From assembly GCA_043818215.1 (NCBI GenBank), contig JBDRGC010000139.1, forward strand, positions 1 through 13,743: DNA of 13,743 bases, in the 5' to 3' direction. A program made the translations under genes and the position numbers. Under the pieces are notes generated by a model. The model did no database searches and was not told the origin of the DNA. It was given only the letters and a program-made list of their open reading frames with translations. Shown here piece after piece: positions 1 through 6,358 of the stretch. Each line of letters begins with the position of its first letter. Position 1 is the first letter of the stretch. The stretch comes from JBDRGC01 sp043818215. Its GTDB lineage: Bacteria > Chloroflexota > Anaerolineae > Anaerolineales > UBA11858.

Positions 1-40
1 TAAAAATTGTTTACTCTTTGGCATTTGCCTTGGTGTGGTC

Positions 41-88
41 GTTGGGGTGGTGGTTTTGGGGGGCCGGCCCGCCAAAACCCCCACCCCT
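41..88. repeat. G-rich near-palindromic hairpin at left edge
   Basis: A G-rich left arm (ggggtggtggttttgggg, from about 44) is followed by the C-rich arm ccaaaacccccacccc (to 87), around a ggccggcc centre. The arms can pair as a long imperfect hairpin. A similar sequence stands at the right edge of the window (13682-13731). Because the unit is nearly palindromic, its orientation cannot be assigned. It could be a dispersed intergenic repeat or a transcription stop. There is no T-tract of the usual terminator type. Confidence 0.5.
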
Positions 89-118
89 GCCTCCTTCCAC
101 GGCACGAAGTATCCCAGA
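82..118 (+). repeat. 37-bp direct repeat, copy 1
   Basis: Positions 82-118 match 703-739 at 35 of 37 bases, differing at 98/719 and 111/732. The unit starts cacccctgcctcc and ends tcccaga. The two copies are in the same orientation and bracket the Gre-family gene. The function is unknown. It may be a dispersed intergenic repeat, or the edges of a duplicated or mobile segment. Confidence 0.75.
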
Positions 119-173
119 GACCCAAAACGTGCATTGAAATATGGATGTGCGAAGTGAGAACCGTATGAGAACA

Positions 174-647
174 ATGAAGAAAACTACCTTCGAAAAAGTT
201 ACATATATCACCCCAAAAGGTCTGGAAAGACTCGAAGGAGAGTTGAATCATCTGCGAACTGCCAGACGTGGGGAAATCGCCCAATATTTGCAGGAGACAA
301 TGGGCGATTCCGAAGAGGCTGAATACCTGCTTGCCATCGAAGAACAGGCTTTTGTGGAAGGGCGTATCCATCAACTCGAAATGCTATTGAACAACTTTCG
401 AGTTATCGAACCGGGCCAGAGCAACAACGGACTGGTAGAAGTCGGCAATACAGTCGTAGTCCGAGAGAACAATGTGGATGCAGAAACCTATACGATTGTG
501 GGTGCTGCGGAAGCAAACCCTGGGGAAGGTCTCATTTCGAACGAGTCACCCCTGGGAAAAGCCCTGCTAGGCAGCAGGGTCGGAGATGATTTGGAAATCA
601 AAGCACCAGCTGGGTTGTTGAAATTCCGGGTGTTGGCGGTGCATTGA
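174..647 (+). CDS. greA: GreA/GreB-family transcription elongation factor, shortened coiled-coil tip
   Basis: Cytoplasmic Gre factors insert a coiled-coil into the RNA polymerase secondary channel and stimulate cleavage of backtracked RNA. Numbered from the ATG at 174, the protein has 157 residues (E. coli GreA has 158). The N-terminal helical hairpin spans about 7-82 (YITPKGLERLEGEL, then RRGEIAQYLQ) and the second helix contains EEQAFVEGRI. The C-terminal FKBP-like globular domain spans about 86-157 (LISNESPLGKALLG). The acidic tip is D45-S-E-E48. Against E. coli GreA as I recall it, the stretch between RR and EQ-x-F is three residues shorter, so the tip is shifted. ATGs at 141 and 165 are also in frame. 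None has a strong Shine-Dalgarno, and 174 best matches the family N-terminus. The gene stands alone between two copies of a direct repeat. It could be a GreA paralogue with altered cleavage activity. Confidence 0.88.
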   Translation: MKKTTFEKVTYITPKGLERLEGELNHLRTARRGEIAQYLQETMGDSEEAEYLLAIEEQAFVEGRIHQLEMLLNNFRVIEPGQSNNGLVEVGNTVVVRENNVDAETYTIVGAAEANPGEGLISNESPLGKALLGSRVGDDLEIKAPAGLLKFRVLAVH

Positions 648-702
648 GTACTCACCTGCCCTCATTGCAAATCAATCCTGGAACTTGTGCGCCAATTTCC
701 CT

Positions 703-739
703 CACCCCTGCCTCCTTCAACGGCACGAAGTGTCCCAGA
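703..739 (+). repeat. 37-bp direct repeat, copy 2
   Basis: This is the second copy of the repeat at 82-118, with 35 of 37 bases identical and the same orientation. It begins 56 bases after the Gre-family stop codon. The next element, an inverted repeat, starts 30 bases further on, so repeats are clustered here. Confidence 0.75.
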
Positions 740-768
740 TATCTTGTTTTGATCTCATCATAAGACTG

Positions 769-936
769 CACTGAAAAAACTCTCTTACCGCGGAGAACGC
801 AGAGAGCGCAGAGATTTTTGAAAATTAGTTTTAGGTTTCTGAACTTACCTCTGATTTTGGTATGAATTCATAAACCTGGTTTCAAGTTTTTCTCTGCGTT
901 CTTCGCGTTATCCGCGGTAAAAGAGTTTTTTCAGTG
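769..936. repeat. 168-bp MITE-like element with 46-bp imperfect inverted repeats
   Basis: The arm at 769-814 (cactgaaaaaactc...cgcagaga) and the reverse complement of 891-936 agree at about 41 of 46 positions. The centre is AT-rich and has no ORF. The core words ccgcgg and cgcagag resemble intergenic palindromes that I have seen as common in environmental bacterial genomes (from memory). No clear target-site duplication is visible. A transcript would fold into a very long hairpin, so it could also reduce read-through between the flanking genes. Confidence 0.7.
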
Positions 937-1047
937 GAGCAATTCCATAATTATTTATACTTCAAAATTATTCATTCGGCAAGAAACACGAAAGCAATAC
1001 ATGGTGTTTCCAGGTAGTCATCATACACGATAAAGGTTGAATAACAA

Positions 1048-2175
1048 ATGCAAACTTACCAACCCACCCGAGTAAACTATATGACCCGCCCGCAGTTGGG
1101 CAAAAAACCTCCCTGGAGGATCGCTTTGATTGCCAATCTCATCGATGATTTTGAGCGCAATCCGGGTGATCCCCTTGATGCCGGGGCGGAATTCGACTGC
1201 CAGCAAACCATCGAAGCCATTGCAGCTGCCCTGGAGTCGGATGGGCACCATGTCCATCTTGTCCAGGGAGATTATTCGCTACCTGAGGCATTGATGAGCG
1301 TGCGCCCGCATATTTGTTTCAATATTGCAGAAGGTATCAGTGGGGATGGCCGCGAAGCTCAGGTGCCTGCACTATGTGAATTATTAAACATTCCCTATAC
1401 TGGCTCCCAGGTGGTTGCCAACGCCATCTCGCTGAGCAAAACCATGACAAAACGCATTTGGCTGCAACAAGGATTGCCTACCGCACCTTATTATGAGTTT
1501 GCCTCACTAAAAGATGTCTCTCACGCCGATTTGTGTTTCCCTTTGTTCGCCAAACCGGCCAGCGAAGGCACCGGCATGGGCGTAGATAGCAAATCGATCA
1601 TCAATGATCATGATGAACTGATCGCCCGTGTTGATTGGTTGCTAAACTCTTACCGCCAACCGGTATTAGTGGAGGAGTTTCTACCAGGCCGCGAGTTCAC
1701 CGTGGGGTTTATTGGGAATCAAGGTAATCCTACTTTCCGTCACCGACCAGAATTGTATGATGCCGATGGTTATCACTGGTTCCCGATATTGGAGATCGAT
1801 ACCCTTTCCAGTGTGAGTCCTACCATTTACGGACATGATGCCAAAGTGTTGGACATCGGCACCGAGGGTGCTCCCAATTATATCTGTCCAGCGGATATAT
1901 CCGAAACCTTGCGTGCCCGGTTGATCGACTTGACTCGTCGGGCAGCGGAGGTCTTGGACGTACGTGATGTGTCCCGTGTCGATTTCCGCATGGGTGCGGA
2001 TGGTGAACCTTACCTCCTGGAAATAAACACTTTGCCGGGTTTGAACCCACACTTGAGTGATCTCTGTATCATGGCTGCATCAGAAGAAATTTCCCATCAG
2101 ACCCTGATCACCGAACTCCTTTATCTGGCCGCCGAACGATACCGCCTTGGATCTATAGCTGACATTTCTGCATAA
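1048..2175 (+). CDS. ATP-grasp ligase related to D-alanine-D-alanine ligase
   Basis: The 375-residue protein has the C-terminal ATP-grasp architecture of the Ddl family. It shows SKTMTKRIW near 130, the nucleotide loop KPASEGTGMGV near 170, VEEFLPGREFTVG near 210, an omega-loop-like YGHDAK followed by YICPA, and VDFRMGADGEPYLLEINTLPG. R310, D312, E325 and N327 occupy the positions of the metal- and phosphate-binding residues. Ddl joins two D-alanines for peptidoglycan. However, the usual N-terminal GGxSxEREVSL segment is absent, and this protein instead has ANLIDDFERNPGDPLDAGAE. The substrate could therefore be another amino acid pair. The chosen start has AAAGG 11 bases upstream. An in-frame ATG at 1081 is an alternative. 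The gene appears monocistronic. No terminator follows directly, and the nearest one is displaced beyond a repeat element. Confidence 0.85.
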   Translation: MQTYQPTRVNYMTRPQLGKKPPWRIALIANLIDDFERNPGDPLDAGAEFDCQQTIEAIAAALESDGHHVHLVQGDYSLPEALMSVRPHICFNIAEGISGDGREAQVPALCELLNIPYTGSQVVANAISLSKTMTKRIWLQQGLPTAPYYEFASLKDVSHADLCFPLFAKPASEGTGMGVDSKSIINDHDELIARVDWLLNSYRQPVLVEEFLPGREFTVGFIGNQGNPTFRHRPELYDADGYHWFPILEIDTLSSVSPTIYGHDAKVLDIGTEGAPNYICPADISETLRARLIDLTRRAAEVLDVRDVSRVDFRMGADGEPYLLEINTLPGLNPHLSDLCIMAASEEISHQTLITELLYLAAERYRLGSIADISA

Positions 2176-2316
2176 AAATAACAGAAAATCGTTCAATGCT
2201 GGGACTCGATCTAAAACCGCCTCAACCAAAGAATCCGATCGGGTATTAAGATTGCGCTCTATCAGGCAAGGTGCAAGCAAATACGAACAATCAAATTTCT
2301 GAAAGCTTATTAGTTC

Positions 2317-2628
2317 GTAACTCAGCCTGCTCAAGTTCGGCAGTTAGCCCCCGTCGCACCCGGCGGGTATCCCCAAGGGTACGCTACGCGGGGCTACGCA
2401 CGGGATGCTCCGCGAAAACTGCAGTAACGAAGAGCGCAAAGCCGGCCTGAGCCTGCACAGAGCCGCTGTGTTGAGCCTGTCCAAGCCTTGTCGAAGTGTC
2501 GGCTGAACCAGTCCACACTTCGACAAGCTCGGTGCAAGCTCAGGTGTATTTTGTGCATTTCGTTGCTGTGACTTTCGCGCAGCATCCCCAACGTGGGGCA
2601 GTCGCCCCGACGTGGGCTGAGTAGTTAC
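2317..2628. mobile_element. MITE-like element, copy 1 (312 bp), TIRs shared with the element at 11645-11878
   Basis: The right end ggctgagtagttac (2615-2628) is identical to the right end of the element at 11865-11878. The left end gtaactcagcc (2317-2327) is the same terminal repeat lacking three bases. Inside, a second pair of arms (2402-2431 and 2559-2588) matches at 24 of 30 positions and encloses a separate palindrome (2446-2544). No transposase is encoded. The 8 bases on either side (attagttc and aacggaaa) do not match, so this copy has no visible target duplication and may be older or rearranged. Confidence 0.65.
2446..2544. repeat. 99-bp palindrome nested inside MITE copy 1
   Basis: The outer arms cctgagcctgcac (2446-2458) and gtgcaagctcagg (2532-2544) are complementary at 12 of 13 positions. 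The inner arms 2473-2499 and 2515-2541 share a perfect 13-bp core, cttgtcgaagtgt against acacttcgacaag. The 'CTTCGACAAGCTC' type is a familiar dispersed environmental repeat (from memory). Its position within the arms of the larger element suggests an insertion of one repeat into another. Confidence 0.6.
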
Positions 2629-2640
2629 AACGGAAAACCG

Positions 2641-2665
2641 GGCGGCTGATAAACAGCCGCCTTTT
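2641..2665 (+). terminator. Rho-independent terminator
   Basis: A perfect 8-bp GC-rich stem, ggcggctg / cagccgcc, encloses an ataaa loop and is followed by TTTT. It lies just before the mgtA promoter. The only upstream co-directional gene ends at 2175, so the terminator probably served the ATP-grasp gene and was separated from it by the 312-bp element. A role as an attenuator is less likely because the probable promoter lies downstream of it. Confidence 0.75.
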
Positions 2666-2667
2666 GA

Positions 2668-2699
2668 TTGCCAGATGGAAATGAATTTTCGGCTATAAT
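2668..2699 (+). promoter_or_regulatory. Probable sigma70-type promoter for the cation-transport cluster
   Basis: A perfect TATAAT lies at 2694-2699, and TTGCCA at 2668-2673 is a one-mismatch -35. The 20-nt spacer is longer than the usual 17. Transcription would begin near 2706 and leave a leader of about 40 nt, too short for a Mg2+ riboswitch. The ribosome binding site GAGGTGG at 2734-2740 precedes the ATG at 2745. Confidence 0.5.
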
Positions 2700-2744
2700 G
2701 GTTGCAGGGTTTATGCTTGCGAGTTCTTAATTTGAGGTGGCGTC

Positions 2745-5291
2745 ATGCAAGATATCTGGAATATGTCAGCGGAAGAATCTCATCTCTACTGGGCTTTATC
2801 AAAGGATGATGCCTTGGCACGCGTGGACAGTTCAGAGCAAGGCTTAACGGACGAAAACGCCTGGCAACGTCTGGATGAAGTAGGTCATAACCTGCTGATT
2901 ACCAAAGAGAAAATCACGCCACTCAAAATTTTTCTCAGCCAGTTCAAAAGCCCGATTGTTCTGATCCTGTTATTTGCCACCGCGGTTTCGATGTTTGTCC
3001 AGGAATGGGTTGACGCGATCATCATCCTGGCGATCGTGCTAGGCAGCGCCCTGTTGAGTTTCTATCAGGAATACAACGCCAGCAATGCCGTGGCAAAACT
3101 GAAAGCCCAGGTTTCTTTGAAATCCATGGTGTTGCGCGATGGACAAAAGGCAGAAATCCCCGCAGAGGAGATCGTTCCCGGTGACATCGTGTTGCTCTCG
3201 GCTGGCAGCCTGATCCCGGCTGATGGTATTCTGCTGGAAGCACAGGATTTCTTCGTCAACCAGGCCGTGCTGACCGGCGAAACCTTTCCGGTCGAGAAAA
3301 AGATTGACGCAGTGGCTGCCGATGCCAGTCTGGCGGAGCGCACCAACTGCGTCTTCATGGGCACCAATGTGCGCTCCGGCAGTGCCAAAGCCCTCATCGT
3401 CGAGACCGGGGAGCGCACCGCCTTCGGGCAGATCGCCGATTCACTCAACCTGCGCCCCCCAGAAACTGAATTCGAGCGCGGCGTGCGCCATTTTGGGCTG
3501 CTGCTGGCCGAGATGATGCTGGTGATGGTGGTGCTGGTCTTCGCTTTCAATGTCTACTTTCACAAACCTGTCCTGGATTCGCTGCTCTTCTCGATTGCCC
3601 TGGCCGTCGGCCTGACACCCCAACTGCTCCCGGCTATCATCGGCGTCAATTTATCCAAAGGCTCCCAGTCCATGGCCAAAGCTGGGGTGATCGTGCGCAA
3701 GCTCAATGCCATCGAAAACTTCGGCAGCATGGACGTGCTCTGCACCGATAAAACCGGCACCTTGACCCTGAGTGTGGTTAAGCTGGACGATGCCCTCGAC
3801 TCACAGGGGGAGAAATCCGAGCGGGTATTCCGGCTGGCCTACTTGAATGCCGCCCTGCAAACCGGCCTATCCAACCCCTTGGACGAAGCCATCACCGCCC
3901 AGGGCGATCCGGGCATTAGCGGGCTGACCAAACTGGCCGAGATTCCCTACGATTTCATTCGCAAGCGTTTAACAGTGGTAGTTGAGGAGAACGGCCAAAA
4001 ACAGATGATCACCAAAGGAGCGTTGGATAATGTGCTGGCGGTTTGCAGCCAGATTCGACGGGGGGAGGCGATTGCAACGCTGGACGCCGATCAACTGCAA
4101 GGTCTTCGGGCACGTTTCGCCGATTGGAGCGGACAGGGTTTTCGCGTGTTGGGCGTTGCCTCCAGGTCACTAATGGAGGCCTGCGCGTGTACGCCAGCTG
4201 ATGAACAGGGGATGATCTTCGAGGGGTTCCTGCTCTTTTTCGATCCACCTAAACCTGGGGTGGCAGAAACCATCACCCAATTGGCCGAATTGGGCGTTGA
4301 CCTGAAGATCATCACCGGCGATAATAAACTGGTCGCCATCCACACCGCCGAAACCATTGGCATGCAACTGACGGGTGTGCTGACCGGCGCGGAGTTGAAC
4401 AATCTGCGGGATGAGGCCTTGTGGCACGTTGTTGAAAACACCAACCTGTTCGCCGAAGTCGATCCAAACCAGAAGGAACGCATCATCACCGCTTTGCAAA
4501 AACGCGGCCATGTGGTCGGCTACATGGGCGATGGTATCAACGATGCCCCCTCCCTGCATAGCGCCGACGTGGGCATCTCGGTCGATTCAGCCGTGGATGT
4601 GGCCAAAGAAGCCGCCGATTTCGTCCTGCTCCAGCAAGATTTAGACGTTTTACGCCAGGGAGTTTTGCTGGGGCGCACAACCTTCGCCAACACAATGAAA
4701 TATGTTTTTGTGACCACCAGCGCCAACTTCGGCAATATGTTCAGCATGGCGGGCGCTTCGATGTTCATCCCCTTTTTGCCGCTGCTGCCCTTCCAGGTGT
4801 TGCTGACCAACTTCCTGACCGATTTCCCTGCCATGACCATCGCCACCGACAGCGTTGACCAGGAGATGATCGAGAAACCTCACCGCTGGGATATCGCCTT
4901 TATCCGCAAGTTCATGATGACTTTTGGGCTGGTCAGTTCGGCTTTTGATTATCTGACATTTGGGTTGCTCTTACTGGTGTTTAAGGTCTCTCAGGATACC
5001 TTCCGCACAGGCTGGTTCTTCGAGTCGGTGATGACTGAGTTGTTGATTATGCTGGTCATCCGTACCCAGCGGCCTTTCTTCCAGAGCAAACCTGGCAAGG
5101 GCTTGTTCTATTCGACCCTGGCGGTCGCCCTGATCACACTAACGCTACCCTTCATCCCAGGACTGAACACGTTGTTGGGATTCACGCCCTTGCCCTGGAG
5201 TTTGATTCTGGCCCTGATCAGCATCACGGGGGTGTATATTTTAATGAATGAAGCAGCCAAGCGATTTTTTTACCGACAGGTCAATCTATGA
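2745..5291 (+). CDS. mgtA: Mg2+-translocating P-type ATPase (P3B, MgtA type)
   Basis: This inner-membrane pump couples ATP hydrolysis to Mg2+ uptake. The 848-residue protein (E. coli MgtA has about 900) shows the full P-type series: actuator TGE at 177-179, phosphorylation motif D335-KTGTLT, KGA with K424 in the nucleotide domain, TGDN at 524-527 and GDGINDAP from 595. Membrane helices flank these domains near 68-105, 250-300 and in the C-terminal third. LTPQLLP in TM4, NAIENFGSMDVLCTDKTGTLT and FDPPKPGVAET place it with MgtA rather than Ca2+ or heavy-metal pumps. TM4 reads P292-Q293-L-L-P where MgtA proteins typically have PEMLP, so a potential ion-ligand Glu is Gln. It is the first gene of the cluster, with its own promoter and a good ribosome binding site (GAGGTGG, spacer 4). 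Its stop overlaps the next start by ATGA. Confidence 0.93.
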   Translation: MQDIWNMSAEESHLYWALSKDDALARVDSSEQGLTDENAWQRLDEVGHNLLITKEKITPLKIFLSQFKSPIVLILLFATAVSMFVQEWVDAIIILAIVLGSALLSFYQEYNASNAVAKLKAQVSLKSMVLRDGQKAEIPAEEIVPGDIVLLSAGSLIPADGILLEAQDFFVNQAVLTGETFPVEKKIDAVAADASLAERTNCVFMGTNVRSGSAKALIVETGERTAFGQIADSLNLRPPETEFERGVRHFGLLLAEMMLVMVVLVFAFNVYFHKPVLDSLLFSIALAVGLTPQLLPAIIGVNLSKGSQSMAKAGVIVRKLNAIENFGSMDVLCTDKTGTLTLSVVKLDDALDSQGEKSERVFRLAYLNAALQTGLSNPLDEAITAQGDPGISGLTKLAEIPYDFIRKRLTVVVEENGQKQMITKGALDNVLAVCSQIRRGEAIATLDADQLQGLRARFADWSGQGFRVLGVASRSLMEACACTPADEQGMIFEGFLLFFDPPKPGVAETITQLAELGVDLKIITGDNKLVAIHTAETIGMQLTGVLTGAELNNLRDEALWHVVENTNLFAEVDPNQKERIITALQKRGHVVGYMGDGINDAPSLHSADVGISVDSAVDVAKEAADFVLLQQDLDVLRQGVLLGRTTFANTMKYVFVTTSANFGNMFSMAGASMFIPFLPLLPFQVLLTNFLTDFPAMTIATDSVDQEMIEKPHRWDIAFIRKFMMTFGLVSSAFDYLTFGLLLLVFKVSQDTFRTGWFFESVMTELLIMLVIRTQRPFFQSKPGKGLFYSTLAVALITLTLPFIPGLNTLLGFTPLPWSLILALISITGVYILMNEAAKRFFYRQVNL

Positions 5292-6322
5292 AATCGGATC
5301 TAACTGTGACTTCAAAATCATCTCTTCCTATCGTTCAGGTTGGACGCTATGTAGTGCCCCTGATTGTCTTGGGGCTGGCCGTTCATCTATTGATACCGCA
5401 GCTTACTTCGCTGGAACACTCCATGCAGGTAATCCGGCAGATGGCTCTGTGGGCGGTGGCGCTGGCCGTCAGCGCCCAGACATTGAGTTATCTGGGTAGC
5501 GGTTATTTGCTGCAGGCCATAGTTCGCCTTTCGGATCGCGGCCTCTCGACGATTAGGGCGACGATGATTGTTCTGGCTGCGGCCAGTCTGGGGATGGTGG
5601 CGGGTGGGATGGTTGGCAATGCCGCGGCAACTTATCGTTGGGTTCAGAAAGCGGGGGCAAAATCAGAGGCTGCTGGGCTGGCAGGAACAATCCCCGGATT
5701 TTTCAATAGCAGCGTCCTGGTCTTATTATCCCTGGTCGGGTTGGTCCACTTATTGATTGTTCACCAATTGATGCCTTTGCAAGCCCTGAGTTTTACCGTG
5801 ATCTTACTGTTTTTAAGTGCCTTGATCGGCCTGCTGATTTGGGGATTCCATCATCGAGCAGGATTAGCGCAAATTGCTCATCGTCTGGGTGCTGGTTGGG
5901 CCAGATTGCGGCGCCAGGATTATTTCCCACAAAACACCGAAACCTGGCTGGCCGGTTTATTTCACGCCTGGGATCTAATGATAAAAGGTGGTTGGCGCGG
6001 CCCGGCTTTAGGAGCAGTTCTCAATGTCTTGTTTGATATGCTGACCTTGTATTTCCTCTTTATCGCTGCCGGACACCCTGTCAGCCCTGGCATATTGTTA
6101 ACGGGATATGGATTACCGTTGTTATTGGGACGGATGGCTTTTGTTATCCCTGGCGGAGTGGGAGTAATCGAGGGAACGATGGTGGCACTGTATGATAGTT
6201 TGGGGATTCCCGATCCGGTGACAGTCGTAGTGGTACTTGCCTATCGCATTCTCTCATTCTGGTTGCCACTACTCCTGGGGTTCCCATTAGTCGGTATTTT
6301 GCAGCGTAAAACCGAAAATTGA
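5288..6322 (+). CDS. LPG-synthase TM domain / UPF0104 family membrane protein
   Basis: This is a 344-residue integral membrane protein with about eight hydrophobic helices (for example 20-40, 52-78, 90-112, 140-160, 165-187, 240-262, 268-290 and 310-338). It carries the family signature PGGVGVIEG at 288-296, followed by AYRILSFW at 318-325. This matches the membrane part of MprF-type lysylphosphatidylglycerol synthases (PF03706). The cytosolic aminoacyl-transferase domain of MprF is absent, so lipid aminoacylation is not expected. A lipid-flipping or membrane-assembly role is only an inference from the family. The start codon overlaps the mgtA stop (ATGA), which implies translational coupling. 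No specific role in cation transport can be read from the sequence. Confidence 0.85.
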   Translation: MKSDLTVTSKSSLPIVQVGRYVVPLIVLGLAVHLLIPQLTSLEHSMQVIRQMALWAVALAVSAQTLSYLGSGYLLQAIVRLSDRGLSTIRATMIVLAAASLGMVAGGMVGNAAATYRWVQKAGAKSEAAGLAGTIPGFFNSSVLVLLSLVGLVHLLIVHQLMPLQALSFTVILLFLSALIGLLIWGFHHRAGLAQIAHRLGAGWARLRRQDYFPQNTETWLAGLFHAWDLMIKGGWRGPALGAVLNVLFDMLTLYFLFIAAGHPVSPGILLTGYGLPLLLGRMAFVIPGGVGVIEGTMVALYDSLGIPDPVTVVVVLAYRILSFWLPLLLGFPLVGILQRKTEN

Positions 6323-6340
6323 TTGCCTGTAGATTTTATT

Positions 6341-6358
6341 GGAAGGGAAACCACTTTG
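6341..6358 (+). promoter_or_regulatory. Ribosome binding site deciding a TTG start for kimA
   Basis: GGAAGG (6341-6346) lies 9 bases before a TTG at 6356. The open frame reaches back to a TTG at 6323, directly after the preceding stop, but that codon has no usable ribosome binding site. Starting at 6356 gives an N-terminus (xSRLKHLIIGPPL) that aligns with that of B. subtilis KimA. Confidence 0.7.

Larger units (their letters stand above)
648..1047. other. Non-coding stretch between the Gre gene and the ATP-grasp gene
   Basis: These 400 bases hold no credible gene. They contain direct-repeat copy 2 (703-739) and the inverted-repeat element 769-936. The last 110 bases are AT-rich and must carry the signals for the following gene. 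TATACT at 956-961 is a possible -10 box but has no convincing -35. AAAGG at 1032-1036 is the probable ribosome binding site for the ATG at 1048. No terminator was found after the Gre gene. Confidence 0.6.
2176..2744. other. Repeat-filled intergenic region before mgtA
   Basis: These 569 bases contain no supported gene. 2176-2316 is plain AT-rich spacer with no feature I can name. 2317-2628 is an element with GTAA...TTAC ends and a nested palindrome. 2641-2665 is a terminator and 2668-2699 a probable promoter. Short reading frames on both strands here run through palindromes and resemble no protein. Confidence 0.6.

Noticed and set aside
648..1047. CRISPR array or tRNA in the repeat-rich gaps
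   Set aside because: Repeats occur as single inverted or direct pairs without regular spacers, and no cloverleaf with a CCA-type acceptor end was found in this or the other gaps.
2309..2636. Target-site duplication for MITE copy 1
   Set aside because: The eight bases on each side (attagttc, aacggaaa) do not match, so no duplication can be claimed.
2629..2744. Mg2+ riboswitch (ykoK/mgtA leader) before mgtA
   Set aside because: Only about 40 bases separate the likely transcription start from the ATG. The hairpin upstream is a simple terminator.
3065..3550. 161-codon minus-strand frame opposite mgtA
   Set aside because: Low-complexity Ser/Thr/Ala-rich product typical of the antisense frame of a real gene. 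The plus strand carries the P-type ATPase motifs.
6320..6356. c-di-AMP riboswitch for kimA
   Set aside because: Only 33 bases lie between the previous stop and the start, and none of the riboswitch architecture is present.
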